A DNA stretch of 64,000 bases from Pseudomonas sp. Ga0074129 (GCA_001465025.1 LNDO01000079.1:62001-126000); one strand, 5' to 3'. Shown: positions 34,962 through 44,136, counted from the first letter of the stretch. Made by a program: numbers and translations. The notes: generated by a model from the letters alone, not told the origin.

Positions 34962-35267
34962 TCAGGCTATGTTGAACAGCTGTTCAAAATTTGAGATGGC
35001 GAGGATTTTGCGCACATCTGGGTTGCAATTAACCAAACGAATCAGCGAGTTATCGCCACCCGCGTGATCACGAAGCAAAAGCAGCATGCCCAGGGCGGAG
35101 CTGTCCAGATAGGTGGTGTCTTTAAGATCTACGGTGTAGCGCTGGGGGGTGCTGCTGACGCGCTCATAAGCATTGCGAAAATCCTGATGCGCGCCAAAGT
35201 CAAAGCGTCCCTGAATCAAAATGGTCAGCTCTTGCCCGTCGGATGAGGGCAGCGAGGTGATTGCCAT
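34962..35267 (-). CDS. hsbA: anti-sigma factor antagonist HsbA (STAS domain)
   Basis: A 101-residue STAS-domain protein with the phosphorylatable serine in TTYLDSSALGMLLLL (Ser56 by count, as in P. aeruginosa HsbA). The unphosphorylated form binds the anti-sigma factor FlgM and frees FliA; the phosphorylated form binds the diguanylate cyclase HsbD. A strong AAGGAG ribosome site precedes ATG 35267. Its upstream region carries the fliJ terminator, so the hsbA-hsbR-hptB trio depends on read-through or its own promoter. Confidence 0.92.
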   Translation of the reverse strand: MAITSLPSSDGQELTILIQGRFDFGAHQDFRNAYERVSSTPQRYTVDLKDTTYLDSSALGMLLLLRDHAGGDNSLIRLVNCNPDVRKILAISNFEQLFNIA

Positions 35268-35282
35268 GAACTACTCCTTTCA

Positions 35283-35313
35283 AAGAAAACTCAGCCATGC
35301 GCATTAGCATGGC
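35283..35313 (-). terminator. rho-independent terminator after fliJ
   Basis: GCCATGC (35294-35300) pairs with GCATGGC (35307-35313) around a six-base loop; on the minus strand the stem is followed by TGAGTTTTCTTTG. It separates fliEFGHIJ from hsbA and lies just before the hsbA ribosome site. Confidence 0.7.
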
Positions 35314-35405
35314 GCATGTAACAGGTTGTGCACGATCAAGATGTAGCACCGCAATGCACGGCGGGCAACTGTTGGACGCCCGCATCGTGATGCAGTGTTT
35401 TACTG

Positions 35406-35858
35406 TTAGCGCTGCAACTCACGGCTGGCGAGGCGTTGCGATAAATCGTCGAGTAATTTTTGTTCCCGCTTGTCTTCGGCGATACGGGCTTCGTCCTGGT
35501 AGCGTTTGACCAGTTTCTTGAGCCCCTCAAGGCGCGCATAGCGCTGCTGCCAAACCTCTCGCACCTTGAGCATATTGTTGCGGTGCCAATCGACGCTGCC
35601 GCGTTGTTGGCCGATGGCGGTTTCCAACTGTGAAAGAAAGCGCTGATAGTTCATCAGCCACTGACCGGATACTCCACGCTGCCCTTCCGTGATCCATTGC
35701 TGCTGATAATCGCCGCGATAACGCTCCAGATCACCCAGTTGCGCCTCTGCCTGGCGCATAAGCCCCTGAGCATGGCCCAACTGCAACGCTGCCTCACGTT
35801 CCGCGCGCTCGGCCATCTCAACCACTGGGGCCAAGCGTGCGGCGCGACTTTGCGCCAT
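35406..35858 (-). CDS. fliJ: flagellar export chaperone FliJ
   Basis: A 150-residue, highly charged, nearly all-helical coiled-coil protein (ARLAPVVEMAERAEREAALQLGHAQG; LVKRYQDEARIAEDKREQKLLDDLSQRL). It forms the stalk of the FliI ATPase ring and helps deliver substrates to FlhA. It is three bases after fliI and is the last gene before a terminator. Confidence 0.95.
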   Translation of the reverse strand: MAQSRAARLAPVVEMAERAEREAALQLGHAQGLMRQAEAQLGDLERYRGDYQQQWITEGQRGVSGQWLMNYQRFLSQLETAIGQQRGSVDWHRNNMLKVREVWQQRYARLEGLKKLVKRYQDEARIAEDKREQKLLDDLSQRLASRELQR

Positions 35859-35861
35859 GAA

Positions 35862-37220
35862 TTAACCTCCAGCAGCAGGGTTGAAGACGGCAGCCAGTTG
35901 CACCTGACTGTTGACCAGGCTCTCGTTGTCTTGCAGACCCTGACGCAGGTACTTGACCATGGCAGGCTGGCGAGCAATCGCCAGATCAGTGTCGGCATCA
36001 CCACCGGCGACGTAGGCCCCCACGCTGATCAAATCGCGGCTCTGCTGATAGCGCGACCACAGTTGCTTGAAGCGTTGAGACTGACGCAAATGATCCGGGC
36101 TGATCACTTGTGGCATCACTCGACTGATTGAGGCTTCAATATCGATAGCCGGGTAATGCCCCTCCTCGGCCAGCCGCCGTGACAACACGATATGGCCGTC
36201 TAGCACGCCGCGCGCCGCATCGGCGATGGGATCTTGCTGATCATCGCCCTCGCTCAGCACCGTGTAGAACGCGGTAATCGAGCCACCACCGGCTTCAGCA
36301 TTACCGGCGCGCTCAACCAGTTTCGGCAACCGAGCGAACACCGACGGCGGATAGCCTTTGGTCGCGGGCGGTTCGCCAATGGCCAGGGCGATTTCCCGCT
36401 GCGCTTGGGCAAAACGAGTCAACGAGTCCATCAATAACAGGACATTTTTACCTTTGTCGCGGAAATACTCGGCGATACGCGTGCAGTACATGGCCGCGCG
36501 CAAACGCATCAACGGTGCATCATCGGCGGGTGAAGCCACTACCACCGCCCGTTTGATGCCCTCTTGACCAAGAATCTCGTCGATAAATTCTTTAACTTCT
36601 CGGCCCCGCTCGCCAATCAGGCCGACCACGATGATGTCGGCCTCGGTAAAGCGCGTCATCATGCCCAGCAGCACCGACTTACCTACACCGGTGCCTGCGA
36701 ACAAGCCCAGACGCTGACCACGCCCTACAGTCAGCAGGCCATTAATTGAGCGAATGCCCACATCAAGGGGTTCACTGATGGGATGACGATTGAGCGGATT
36801 GATGGTCGGGCCTTCCATCGGCACCCAGTCTTCGGCCTTCATGCCGCCTTTGCCATCCAGCGCCCGACCAGTGCCATCCAATACCCGCCCGAGCATGGAC
36901 ATGCCCATGGGCAGGCGGCCGGTATCAGGCAGCGGCACCACGCGGGCACCGGGGGCGATACCGGCCAGGCTGCCGACGGGCATCAAAAAGATTTTGCCGT
37001 TGGAGAAGCCCATCACCTCGGCTTCGACCTGCACCGGGTGATAGCTGTCATCGTTGATCACTAGGCAGCGACTGCCCAAGGCCGCACGCAGCCCTTCGGC
37101 CTCCAGCGTCAGGCCCACCATCCGCAACAGACGGCCTTCAACCAGCGGCTGAGTAGGTAATTGCACAGCCTCGTGATAACCGGCCAGGCGCTTGGCAAAA
37201 CTCACTCGCTCAAGGCGCAT
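35862..37220 (-). CDS. fliI: flagellar export ATPase FliI
   Basis: A 452-residue F1-beta-like ATPase with Walker [16 protein letters not shown], Walker [22 protein letters not shown] and the catalytic [10 protein letters not shown] segment. It energises unloading of substrates at the export gate with FliH and FliJ. ATG 37220 ([15 protein letters not shown]) fits the family start and overlaps the fliH 3' end by 11 bases; the longer open frame is not expected to be translated. Confidence 0.97.
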   Translation of the reverse strand: MRLERVSFAKRLAGYHEAVQLPTQPLVEGRLLRMVGLTLEAEGLRAALGSRCLVINDDSYHPVQVEAEVMGFSNGKIFLMPVGSLAGIAPGARVVPLPDTGRLPMGMSMLGRVLDGTGRALDGKGGMKAEDWVPMEGPTINPLNRHPISEPLDVGIRSINGLLTVGRGQRLGLFAGTGVGKSVLLGMMTRFTEADIIVVGLIGERGREVKEFIDEILGQEGIKRAVVVASPADDAPLMRLRAAMYCTRIAEYFRDKGKNVLLLMDSLTRFAQAQREIALAIGEPPATKGYPPSVFARLPKLVERAGNAEAGGGSITAFYTVLSEGDDQQDPIADAARGVLDGHIVLSRRLAEEGHYPAIDIEASISRVMPQVISPDHLRQSQRFKQLWSRYQQSRDLISVGAYVAGGDADTDLAIARQPAMVKYLRQGLQDNESLVNSQVQLAAVFNPAAGG

Positions 37221-38010
37221 CCGGACTGGCCTCTGCGGCGTCGAGGTCGAGGTGCAGATCAGGCTCCTGCGGGTGGCTGACCTGCTCGCGCTGCTGCTCA
37301 AACAATTGCTTGAGGGCCTGATTGAGGCGGGTTTCTACTGTGGCATCAATACGGCTGAGTTCAGTTTCAACCCTGCAACCGCCCGGGAGCAGCGAGGCAT
37401 CTTCAAGGATTCGCCAACTTTCTTCATGGCGCTCACGCATGCTTTTGATCAGTTCAAAATCCTGCGGATTAACGTGAATACGTATATTGCCGGCCCCCAT
37501 GGGCAACAGCTTGAGCGCTTCGCCAAGAACCTGACGAATCTGACTGGAATCGCTGGCCAGCTCTCGCTGAATCACCTGGCGCACCATCTGCCCGAGCAGC
37601 GTCACCATGGCCTCTTCAAGCTGCTGATCCTGCTCGGCGATAGGGGCAAATAACTGCGTCATCAGCTGTTCAAGGCCGACCATTTTAGCGGCTAAGGCGG
37701 TATCGCTTTCCTGCTTGGCTTTTAACTGACCGGCATGGAAGCCGTCTTTCTCGCCGGTGGCAAAGCCTTCGTTGTAAGCATCCTGGCGAATAGCTTCCAG
37801 CTCGTCCAACGTCAAAGGCTTGACGTCTTCTAAGGCGACTTCTTCGCTCTCTGCCTGCAGAAGTGTCTCTTCTGTCGACTCAGGCACCGGCTCCGGTTCA
37901 GTTGGCTCGGGAGCCTCAACGTGGGGATCAAAGCTAGGCAATGCCCAGAGATCTACGCCCTTGAGATCCTTGGCGCGAATCAGCTCACTGGGCGGCTCTT
38001 TGCTGGACAT
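37210..38010 (-). CDS. fliH: flagellar assembly protein FliH
   Basis: A 266-residue negative regulator and peripheral stalk of FliI. An N-terminal acidic, Pro/Glu-rich segment follows the conserved start ([19 protein letters not shown]). A helical GxxxG-type region and the C-terminal FliH/V-ATPase E-like domain ([55 protein letters not shown]) come next. It is three bases after fliG. Confidence 0.96.
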   Translation of the reverse strand: MSSKEPPSELIRAKDLKGVDLWALPSFDPHVEAPEPTEPEPVPESTEETLLQAESEEVALEDVKPLTLDELEAIRQDAYNEGFATGEKDGFHAGQLKAKQESDTALAAKMVGLEQLMTQLFAPIAEQDQQLEEAMVTLLGQMVRQVIQRELASDSSQIRQVLGEALKLLPMGAGNIRIHVNPQDFELIKSMRERHEESWRILEDASLLPGGCRVETELSRIDATVETRLNQALKQLFEQQREQVSHPQEPDLHLDLDAAEASPDAP

Positions 38011-38013
38011 AAG

Positions 38014-39030
38014 TTAAACCATTTCCTCGCCACCCTTACCGCCCAAGACGATTTCGCCGGCATCGGCCATGCGCCGGGCAATGGTGAGAATTTCCTTCTG
38101 CGCGGTTTCCACATCGCTGACGCGAACTGGGCCTTTGGCCTCCAAGTCGTCGCGCAACAGCTCGGCCGCGCGCTTGGACATATTTTTGAAGACCTTTTCC
38201 TTGATCGCTTCGTCGGCACCTTTAAGTGCCAGCACCAGCACATCCGACGACACTTCGCGCATGAGCGCCTGAATGCCTCGATCGTCCACATCGGCCAAGT
38301 TGTCGAAGACAAACATAAGGTCTTCGATCTGGCTGGACAGGTCTTCGTCGACTTCGCGGATGGAGTCCATCAACTGGCCTTCAACCGAGCTGTCGAGGAA
38401 GTTCATGATGTCCGCTGCACGTTTGACACCACCCAGCGCGGCGCGTGAGGTATTGGCGCTGCCAGAGAACTGCCGTTCAAGAATATCGTTGAGTTCTTTC
38501 AGCGCTGCCGGCTGCACGGTTTCCAGCGACGATACCCGCAACACGATGTCCAGCCGCACTTTGTGGTCGAAATGCCCGAGCACTTCACCAGCCTGATCAG
38601 GGTCCAGATAGGCCACCACAATGGCTTGGATTTGCGGGTGCTCGTAGCGGATCACATCCGCCACGGCGCGCGGTTCCATCCACTTCAGGCTGTCCAGGCC
38701 GCTGGTGCTGCCACCGAGCAGAATACGGTCGATCAGGCTGCCGGCTTTGTCTTCGCCCAGGGCCTGAGTCAGCATCTTGCGGATATAGCCATCGGCCCCC
38801 ACGCCCAGGCTGGTCTGATCGCCGACGATATCGACGAACTCCCCCATCACCTGTTCAACCTGCTCGCGCTGGATATTGCGCATGCCGGCCATGGCCACAC
38901 CCACGCGCTGCACTTCTTTGGGCCCGAGGTGACGCAGCACCTGCGCCGCGTCGGTTTCACCGAGCGAAAGCAGCAAAATCGCGGCTTTATCAACCTTGGT
39001 CAACTTAGCGGGGGTTCGATTATCACTCAT
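38014..39030 (-). CDS. fliG: flagellar motor switch protein FliG
   Basis: A 338-residue rotor protein. The N-terminal domain (LTKVDKAAILLLSLGETDAAQVLRHL) binds FliF; the middle carries EHPQ (YEHPQIQAIVVAYLDPDQAG). The C-terminal domain has the torque helix charges (FKNMSKRAAELLRDDLEAKGPVRVSDV in pieces). It overlaps fliF by 8 bases. Confidence 0.97.
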   Translation of the reverse strand: MSDNRTPAKLTKVDKAAILLLSLGETDAAQVLRHLGPKEVQRVGVAMAGMRNIQREQVEQVMGEFVDIVGDQTSLGVGADGYIRKMLTQALGEDKAGSLIDRILLGGSTSGLDSLKWMEPRAVADVIRYEHPQIQAIVVAYLDPDQAGEVLGHFDHKVRLDIVLRVSSLETVQPAALKELNDILERQFSGSANTSRAALGGVKRAADIMNFLDSSVEGQLMDSIREVDEDLSSQIEDLMFVFDNLADVDDRGIQALMREVSSDVLVLALKGADEAIKEKVFKNMSKRAAELLRDDLEAKGPVRVSDVETAQKEILTIARRMADAGEIVLGGKGGEEMV

Positions 39031-40804
39031 CGGCGTTAATCCACTCTTTCACAACCTGGGCCACCCGACCCGGGTCTTCGGCAACCAGGCTCTTAATGGC
39101 GTTTAGTTGCGCATCATACCCCTCACTCGGACTCGGTAGGAGGATGCTTTGCGGGCCGCCCAGGCTGACACGGTCGTCTGCCAGATCGCCGCCCAACGCG
39201 CCCATTTCACCCAATTCAACATCGCCGCCACGACCACCGTCTTGGGACTTGCCCGCGTTGGTGATGTTGTTAAGCACAGGGCGCAGCACGCCAAACACCA
39301 AAATCAGGATAAACAGCACACCCATCGCTTGCTTGACGATGTCCCAGAACCAGGGCTGGGTGTAGAACGGGATATCGATGATTTCTTCACCCAACGCATC
39401 CGTGAACGGCGTATTGATCACACTTACGCTGTCACCACGCGAGGCATCAAAGCCAACCGAGTCCTGCACCAAACGGGTAAAGCGCGCCAAGTCCTCAGTG
39501 CTCCACGCGACGCGGGTGGTTTCACCCGTGGCGGCGTCAATTTTGACCTGATCATCGACCACCACCGCCACCGACAAACGACGCAGACGCCCTTGTTGTT
39601 GCTTGGTGTAGCTGACCGAGCGATCAAGCTCAAAGTTACGGGTGGACTGTTCACGCTTATCAGCCGGATAAGGTGCCAGCATGGCGACACCCGTTGCAGG
39701 GTCGATGATCTGCTCACCGTTAGCATCCAATAATGGCTGGCCAGCCGCTACCGCGCCCGGCGGGGCCGCCGTACCCGCTTGCTCAGGCGCACCCGCAGCA
39801 CCTGGCGGCTGATTAGCCACTGCGCCTGGCACGCCTTGCGGCGGCTGGCTGCTGGTGCGCTGCTCGTTGACTTGCTGCTCGCTGCGCAGCGCCGGCTGAT
39901 CTGGGTTGAACATCTCCGCAGTGGACTCCACAGAGCTAAAGTCCACGTCTGCCGACACCTCGGCTTTATAGCGGCCCGACCCCAGCACAGGCTGCAGAAT
40001 GTTGTGCACGCGCTGGGTAAACAGGCTCTCCATACGGCGGCTGTAGTCAAACTGTTTGCCGGCCATGGTCAGCTCGGACATTTCCTGAATATCCGAGAGC
40101 AGGTTGCCCTTCTGATCCACGACAGTCACCTGTGACTTGTCCATCTCAGGCACGCTGCTGGCAACCAAATTAACAATGGCCATAACCTGGCTGGGCTCCA
40201 GCCCCCGCCCGGAATACAGTTCAACCAACACCGAGGCGCTAGGTTTGCGCTCATCACGCACAAACACCGAGCTTTTCGGAATAGCCAAATGAACCCGCGC
40301 CGCTTTGACGTTGTTCAGGCTCGATACCGTGCGCGCCAGTTCACCCTCAAGGCCACGGCGGTAACGTGTGGCTTCCATGAACTGACTGGTACCCAAGCCT
40401 TGCTCTTGATCGAGAATTTCAAAGCCCACGCTATTGTCGCGCGGTGATACGCCAGCGGCAGCCAGGCGCATGCGCGCACGCGCCAGATCATCGGCTTTGA
40501 CCAGCAAAGCGCCGGAATTGGGTTCGACGGTGTATTTGATGTCCGCAGCCGCCAGCGTCTCCATCACCTGCGATGCATCCATACCATCAAGGCTGCCATA
40601 CAGCGGTCGGTAATCCGGCTGCTGCGACCACAGCACCACAGCAAAACCGATGGCCACGCTAGCGGCCAAGCCCACCAGCAAGCCGATCTGACGCAACATC
40701 GACATGTCGGCCAGGTTTTCCAGAAAAGTCAGGCCGAACAGCGGTTTTTTCGGCTCATCGCCACCGGTAGTGGCAGGTACGTTTGCAGCGGCGGCTTCAG
40801 CCAT
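39023..40804 (-). CDS. fliF: flagellar MS-ring protein FliF
   Basis: A 593-residue MS-ring protein. Two membrane helices (about 36-56 and 460-482) flank a large periplasmic ring-forming region with the YscJ-like segment (VEPNSGALLVKADDLARARMRLAAAGV). A disordered Pro/Gly/Gln-rich loop lies about 310-360, and the cytoplasmic C-terminus (GRVAQVVKEWINADE) binds FliG. It is the scaffold on which the motor is built. Confidence 0.97.
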   Translation of the reverse strand: MAEAAAANVPATTGGDEPKKPLFGLTFLENLADMSMLRQIGLLVGLAASVAIGFAVVLWSQQPDYRPLYGSLDGMDASQVMETLAAADIKYTVEPNSGALLVKADDLARARMRLAAAGVSPRDNSVGFEILDQEQGLGTSQFMEATRYRRGLEGELARTVSSLNNVKAARVHLAIPKSSVFVRDERKPSASVLVELYSGRGLEPSQVMAIVNLVASSVPEMDKSQVTVVDQKGNLLSDIQEMSELTMAGKQFDYSRRMESLFTQRVHNILQPVLGSGRYKAEVSADVDFSSVESTAEMFNPDQPALRSEQQVNEQRTSSQPPQGVPGAVANQPPGAAGAPEQAGTAAPPGAVAAGQPLLDANGEQIIDPATGVAMLAPYPADKREQSTRNFELDRSVSYTKQQQGRLRRLSVAVVVDDQVKIDAATGETTRVAWSTEDLARFTRLVQDSVGFDASRGDSVSVINTPFTDALGEEIIDIPFYTQPWFWDIVKQAMGVLFILILVFGVLRPVLNNITNAGKSQDGGRGGDVELGEMGALGGDLADDRVSLGGPQSILLPSPSEGYDAQLNAIKSLVAEDPGRVAQVVKEWINADE

Positions 40805-40819
40805 GATTCAGCTCCACCC

Positions 40820-41149
40820 TTAAACCGGCATCTGCATGATGTCTTGATACGCCTGGACCAGCCTGTTACGAACCTGGGTCATGGCCTGGAAGGAAACGCT
40901 GGCTTTCTGCGAAGCGATCATCACATCCGTCAAATCAACGCCACCTGTGCCCATTTCAAAGGCGGTGGCCAGCTTATTGGAGGCTTGCTGGTTTTCGTTC
41001 ACCTTGTTGACTGCCTGACCGAGCATTTCAGAAAAGCTCGGTGCGCCGACTTCTGGCGTGCTGATCACAGGCTTTTGACGCGCCATGGCTTCAGCCTGCA
41101 TGGACCGCATCTCAAGCATCAGACGATTGAATTCAACACCTTGGCTCAT
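40820..41149 (-). CDS. fliE: flagellar hook-basal body protein FliE
   Basis: A 109-residue rod adaptor between the MS-ring and rod. The C-terminal region [39 protein letters not shown] is diagnostic. ATG 41149 is the second of two adjacent ATGs; the TGGAGG site is better placed for it, and the resulting length is the family norm. It is the first gene of fliEFGHIJ. Confidence 0.96.
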   Translation of the reverse strand: MSQGVEFNRLMLEMRSMQAEAMARQKPVISTPEVGAPSFSEMLGQAVNKVNENQQASNKLATAFEMGTGGVDLTDVMIASQKASVSFQAMTQVRNRLVQAYQDIMQMPV

Positions 41150-41163
41150 CATTACCTCCACTG

Positions 41164-41189
41164 GCCGCGGTTTTTTGACGCTTCGCGGC
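41164..41189 (-). promoter_or_regulatory. leader hairpin of the fliE operon
   Basis: GCCGCG (41164-41169) pairs with CGCGGC (41184-41189) around a 14-base A-rich loop. It lies wholly between the predicted sigma-54 transcription start (about 41193) and the TGGAGG ribosome site, ending three to four bases before that site. It may affect translation or RNA stability; function unknown. Confidence 0.45.
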
Positions 41190-41203
41190 GTTTGTGGAGT
41201 CTT

Positions 41204-41220
41204 TGCAACAAGGGTGCCAA
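41204..41220 (-). promoter_or_regulatory. sigma-54 promoter of fliEFGHIJ
   Basis: On the minus strand: TTGGCAC-N5-TTGCA, a perfect match to the -24/-12 consensus. It lies about 55 bases before the fliE start and inside the short gap after the VF530-family gene. RpoN/FleQ control of this operon is known in P. aeruginosa. Confidence 0.9.
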
Positions 41221-41247
41221 ATTTCTGAACGGATGGTTTTGGGTCTA

Positions 41248-41466
41248 TCAGCGACCGAGGGTGCGCACGTACAGCGCTTCGACCTTCTCCCGCGCCCAAG
41301 GCGTTTTACGCAAAAACGTCAGGCTGGACTTAATACTCGGGTCGCTTTTAAAGCAGCGAATATCAATGCGCTGTGCCAGCTCATCCCAACCGTACTGGGC
41401 AACCAAGGCGGTGAGAATGGCTTCGAGGGTAACGCCATGCAGGGGATTTTTGGGTGACTGAGTCAT
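41248..41466 (-). CDS. VF530 family (DUF2132) small protein
   Basis: A 72-residue protein that matches the VF530 family over its whole length: [28 protein letters not shown], then [30 protein letters not shown]. Members are small basic proteins suggested from structure to bind DNA; no cellular role is established. It is read toward fliE but ends only about 30 bases before the fliE promoter, so it is probably a separate unit. Confidence 0.92.
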   Translation of the reverse strand: MTQSPKNPLHGVTLEAILTALVAQYGWDELAQRIDIRCFKSDPSIKSSLTFLRKTPWAREKVEALYVRTLGR

Positions 41467-41626
41467 GCAGAACCTGTGCGAACAACGTGGTTAATGTAAA
41501 CCCCGCCACCTTAGCCAAGCTGGCGAACAATCGAAAGCTCCACAGGCACTTGAATGCAGGCACACCGGGACCAAGCTGACATCAACCTGAGGCGGCTCCG
41601 GACAGCAACTACCCCGCCAAGCGGCC

Positions 41627-41664
41627 AAAAAAAAGCCGGCCCAACACGCTATGTGGGGGCCGGC
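41627..41664 (-). terminator. rho-independent terminator after putP
   Basis: GCCGGCC (41635-41641) pairs with GGCCGGC (41658-41664). The A-run at 41627-41634 becomes an eight-U tail on the minus-strand transcript. It lies about 90 bases after the putP stop and ends that transcript before the VF530-family gene. Confidence 0.9.
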
Positions 41665-41751
41665 GAAGCACTATCGGGTCACACGCACATCAACGCGAAA
41701 CACACTCGCGCAGCAACTGAGCGACCAGCCAGTTGCTGTAAATCTCAGCCA

Positions 41752-43239
41752 TTACGCCGATTGGTATTCTTTCTCAGCGTCGTCAAAGCGCTTAATCATG
41801 CTGGCCGAAGGGCCATTGCCGATCTTGCTAAATACAACGATGGCGAGGGTGGCGAGGATGAATCCAGGAATGATTTCGTAAAGGCCCAGGTGGCCGAGGA
41901 AGTTTTTCCACAGGATCACTGTCAGTGCGCCCACCAACATGCCTGCCAACGCGCCATTACGCGTCATCTGCTTCCATACCAGCGAAAGAATCACCACCGG
42001 ACCAAAGGCAGCACCGAAACCCGCCCATGCATAGGACACCAAACCTAACACGCGGTTTTCTGGATTAGCGGCCAGGAGGATTGCGACCACTGCAATCAGC
42101 AACACCATGCCACGACCAACCCACACCAGCTCAACCTGCGAAGCGTCTTTGCGCAGGAACGCTTTGTAAAAATCCTCGGTCAGCGCACTCGAGCACACCA
42201 ACAACTGGCAGCTCAGGGTGCTCATGACAGCGGCAAGAATGGCCGAGAGCAGAATGCCGGCAATCCAAGGATTAAACAGCAGCTTGGCGAGTTCAATGAA
42301 TACACGCTCTGGGTTCTCGGCAACTGGGCCAGCAAGCTCGGGGTTGGCAGAGAAATAAGCGATGCCAAAGAAGCCAACAGCGACTGCGCCACCCAGGCAA
42401 AGCACCATCCACGTCATGGAGATGCGACGAGCAGCGGCAATGGATTTCACCGAATCAACAGCCATAAAGCGCGCCAAGATGTGCGGCTGACCAAAATAGC
42501 CAAGCCCCCAAGCGAGCAATGAAACCACACCGACAAAGCTGGCACCTTTGAGCATGTCGAAGCTGGTGGCATCTTTCAGCTCAATCGCCGCAAACGTTGC
42601 ATCCGCTCCACCGGTGGCAATGATCACCACGATAGGCGTCAGAATCAGGGCAAAAATCATCAGCGTGGCTTGCACGGTGTCAGTCCAGCTAACCGCCAGG
42701 AAACCACCGATAAAGGTGTAAGCGATGGTTGCTGCTGCACCGGCCCACAGCGCTGTCTCGTACGACATGCCGAAGGTGCTTTCAAACAGCCGCGCACCTG
42801 CTACCACGCCCGATGCGCAGTAGATGGTGAAGAACACCAAAATAACCAACGCCGAGAAGATGCGCAGCAAGCGGCTGCTGTCTTCAAAGCGGTGAGTGAA
42901 GTAATCGGGCAAGGTCAGGGCATTGCCATTGTGCTCGGTCTGCACGCGCAGGCGGCCAGCAACAAACAACCAGTTCAGGTAAGCACCCACAATTAGCCCG
43001 ATGGCAATCCAGCCTTCAGACAAGCCCGACAGATACACGGCACCGGGCAAGCCCATCAGCAGCCAGCCACTCATGTCCGATGCGCCAGCCGACAACGCGG
43101 TGACAAAACTACCCAGGCTGCGACCGCCCAAGATGTAGTCGGATAGATTTTTGGTACGCATGTAAGCGAACAGGCCGATCATCACCATCAGCGCGATGTA
43201 CACCACAAACGTGATGAGCATCGGGGTATTTGCAGTCAT
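41752..43239 (-). CDS. putP: sodium/proline symporter PutP
   Basis: A 495-residue member of the sodium:solute symporter family with about 13 membrane helices. Signatures include YILGGRSLGSFVTALSAGASDMSGWLLMGLPG (N-terminal sodium/proline site, split by loops), GGFLAVSWTDTVQATLM and ILAAVMSTLSCQLLVCSSALTEDFYKAF. It imports proline with Na+. The usual partner putA (proline dehydrogenase) is not next to it. A GGGGAG-like ribosome site precedes ATG 43239. Confidence 0.96.
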   Translation of the reverse strand: MTANTPMLITFVVYIALMVMIGLFAYMRTKNLSDYILGGRSLGSFVTALSAGASDMSGWLLMGLPGAVYLSGLSEGWIAIGLIVGAYLNWLFVAGRLRVQTEHNGNALTLPDYFTHRFEDSSRLLRIFSALVILVFFTIYCASGVVAGARLFESTFGMSYETALWAGAAATIAYTFIGGFLAVSWTDTVQATLMIFALILTPIVVIIATGGADATFAAIELKDATSFDMLKGASFVGVVSLLAWGLGYFGQPHILARFMAVDSVKSIAAARRISMTWMVLCLGGAVAVGFFGIAYFSANPELAGPVAENPERVFIELAKLLFNPWIAGILLSAILAAVMSTLSCQLLVCSSALTEDFYKAFLRKDASQVELVWVGRGMVLLIAVVAILLAANPENRVLGLVSYAWAGFGAAFGPVVILSLVWKQMTRNGALAGMLVGALTVILWKNFLGHLGLYEIIPGFILATLAIVVFSKIGNGPSASMIKRFDDAEKEYQSA

Positions 43240-43714
43240 TGGGGGCTCCCCTCTTGATTGTTGTTATAACGGCAACTGGAACAACCCAGTTACCCGCATG
43301 AAATTTCATACATAAATGGCAAACGGCCTCTGCATCTTGTTCAACACGGTGAGTGTTGAAACCAACGCGAAGCCACTGCCACTCAGTTGACCGGCAAACG
43401 TCCCTTTAATTACCTGACGCATTAACGATGCGGGCATTTAAGTGAAGTGCTCAGGGCTCTTCACCGCCGCGCCAATCACGTATTTACCAAGCAACGTCCT
43501 TTCGGCTCGCGCTGGCAGCGTTCGGGTGTTGGCAAAAACTGCACTCCGGACAAAGCGAGAACGGAATTTAGTGGCAGACGCATCACAGCTTCTTACAAAA
43601 AACTCTGGAGTTTTTGCAAAAACCTCCAAGCACGGAACTTACTGCCCGCCAGGGAAGGTTCATAAGACGCTTATCGGCTCGGTTTAAGCGGGTATCAGGC
43701 GAGGGTCAGGACGC
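43240..43714. other. 475-base intergenic region upstream of putP
   Basis: No gene is supported; short open frames here lack ribosome sites and family resemblance. The putP-proximal part holds a perfect palindrome ATGAAATTTCAT at 43298-43309 and an inverted repeat AACTGG/CCAGTT just before it. Further right, a GTGAAG/CTTCAC repeat and an AAAAACTC-TG-GAGTTTTT repeat (43598-43615) are seen. No convincing terminator for the haemoglobin gene could be identified. Confidence 0.5.
43298..43309. promoter_or_regulatory. palindrome upstream of putP, possible operator
   Basis: ATGAAATTTCAT is a perfect 12-base palindrome about 60 bases before the putP start, in AT-rich sequence that could hold the promoter. 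It could bind a dimeric regulator; no regulator is identified. Confidence 0.3.
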
Positions 43715-44134
43715 CTAACGGTCGATGACTTGCGCGCGCATAGGTGCAAGGCGCGCCAGCAAACGATTTTGCGCGGGGATGGCAACACCTTGGGCCGTCA
43801 TGGCGGCCTGAAGATTTTCTACCAGCGCATTGAAGTCGCTTGGGGTCAGGTTTTGCCCTTTATGGCTTTCTTCCATGCTGTCGCCGGTGTAAACGCACGG
43901 CCCGCCGGCTTCAACACAGAACTGCTCGACCAGTTTGTCGCGCAGGCGCACGATGTCGATCTTCTCAAAGTGGCGCACGATGCGTGTGTCGGCGGCGATG
44001 TTAAGCAGCATCCCTTCAACAATGCGCGTAATGCCGGCCTGCCCACCCAAAGCGCGGTAAAGGCTGTCATCCTTCGGTGGTTGCTGAGCGCACGCCGCGA
44101 GGCTGAGGACAACCGCCAGTAGTAACGCGCGCAT
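43715..44134 (-). CDS. group 1 truncated haemoglobin, lipoprotein
   Basis: A 139-residue protein with a lipobox LAAC (Cys15, +2 Ala, so outer-membrane sorting is expected). A group 1 truncated globin follows: LYRALGGQAGITRIVEGML, GGPCVYTGDSME and proximal His91 in ESHKGQNLT. Aligned by eye with mycobacterial HbN, the distal Tyr (B10) is Leu43 and the distal Gln (E11) is Leu68, so the usual hydrogen-bonding pocket is absent. Haem binding is likely; ligand and partner are unknown. It is the last gene of a four-gene unit, two bases after the DUF3034 gene. Confidence 0.88.
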   Translation of the reverse strand: MRALLLAVVLSLAACAQQPPKDDSLYRALGGQAGITRIVEGMLLNIAADTRIVRHFEKIDIVRLRDKLVEQFCVEAGGPCVYTGDSMEESHKGQNLTPSDFNALVENLQAAMTAQGVAIPAQNRLLARLAPMRAQVIDR

Positions 44135-44136
44135 AC

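Noticed and set aside
35361..35383. GCGGGC/GCCCGC hairpin upstream of hsbA as a second terminator
   Set aside because: No U-run on the minus strand; the hairpin at 35294-35313 explains termination better.
43598..43615. AAAAACTC-TG-GAGTTTTT inverted repeat as a terminator of the haemoglobin unit
   Set aside because: The two-base loop shortens the usable stem, the stem is AT-rich, and it lies 100 bases after the stop; no convincing U-tail structure.
43442..43687. Two overlapping short open frames between putP and the globin gene
   Set aside because: No ribosome site, low-complexity composition and no family resemblance.
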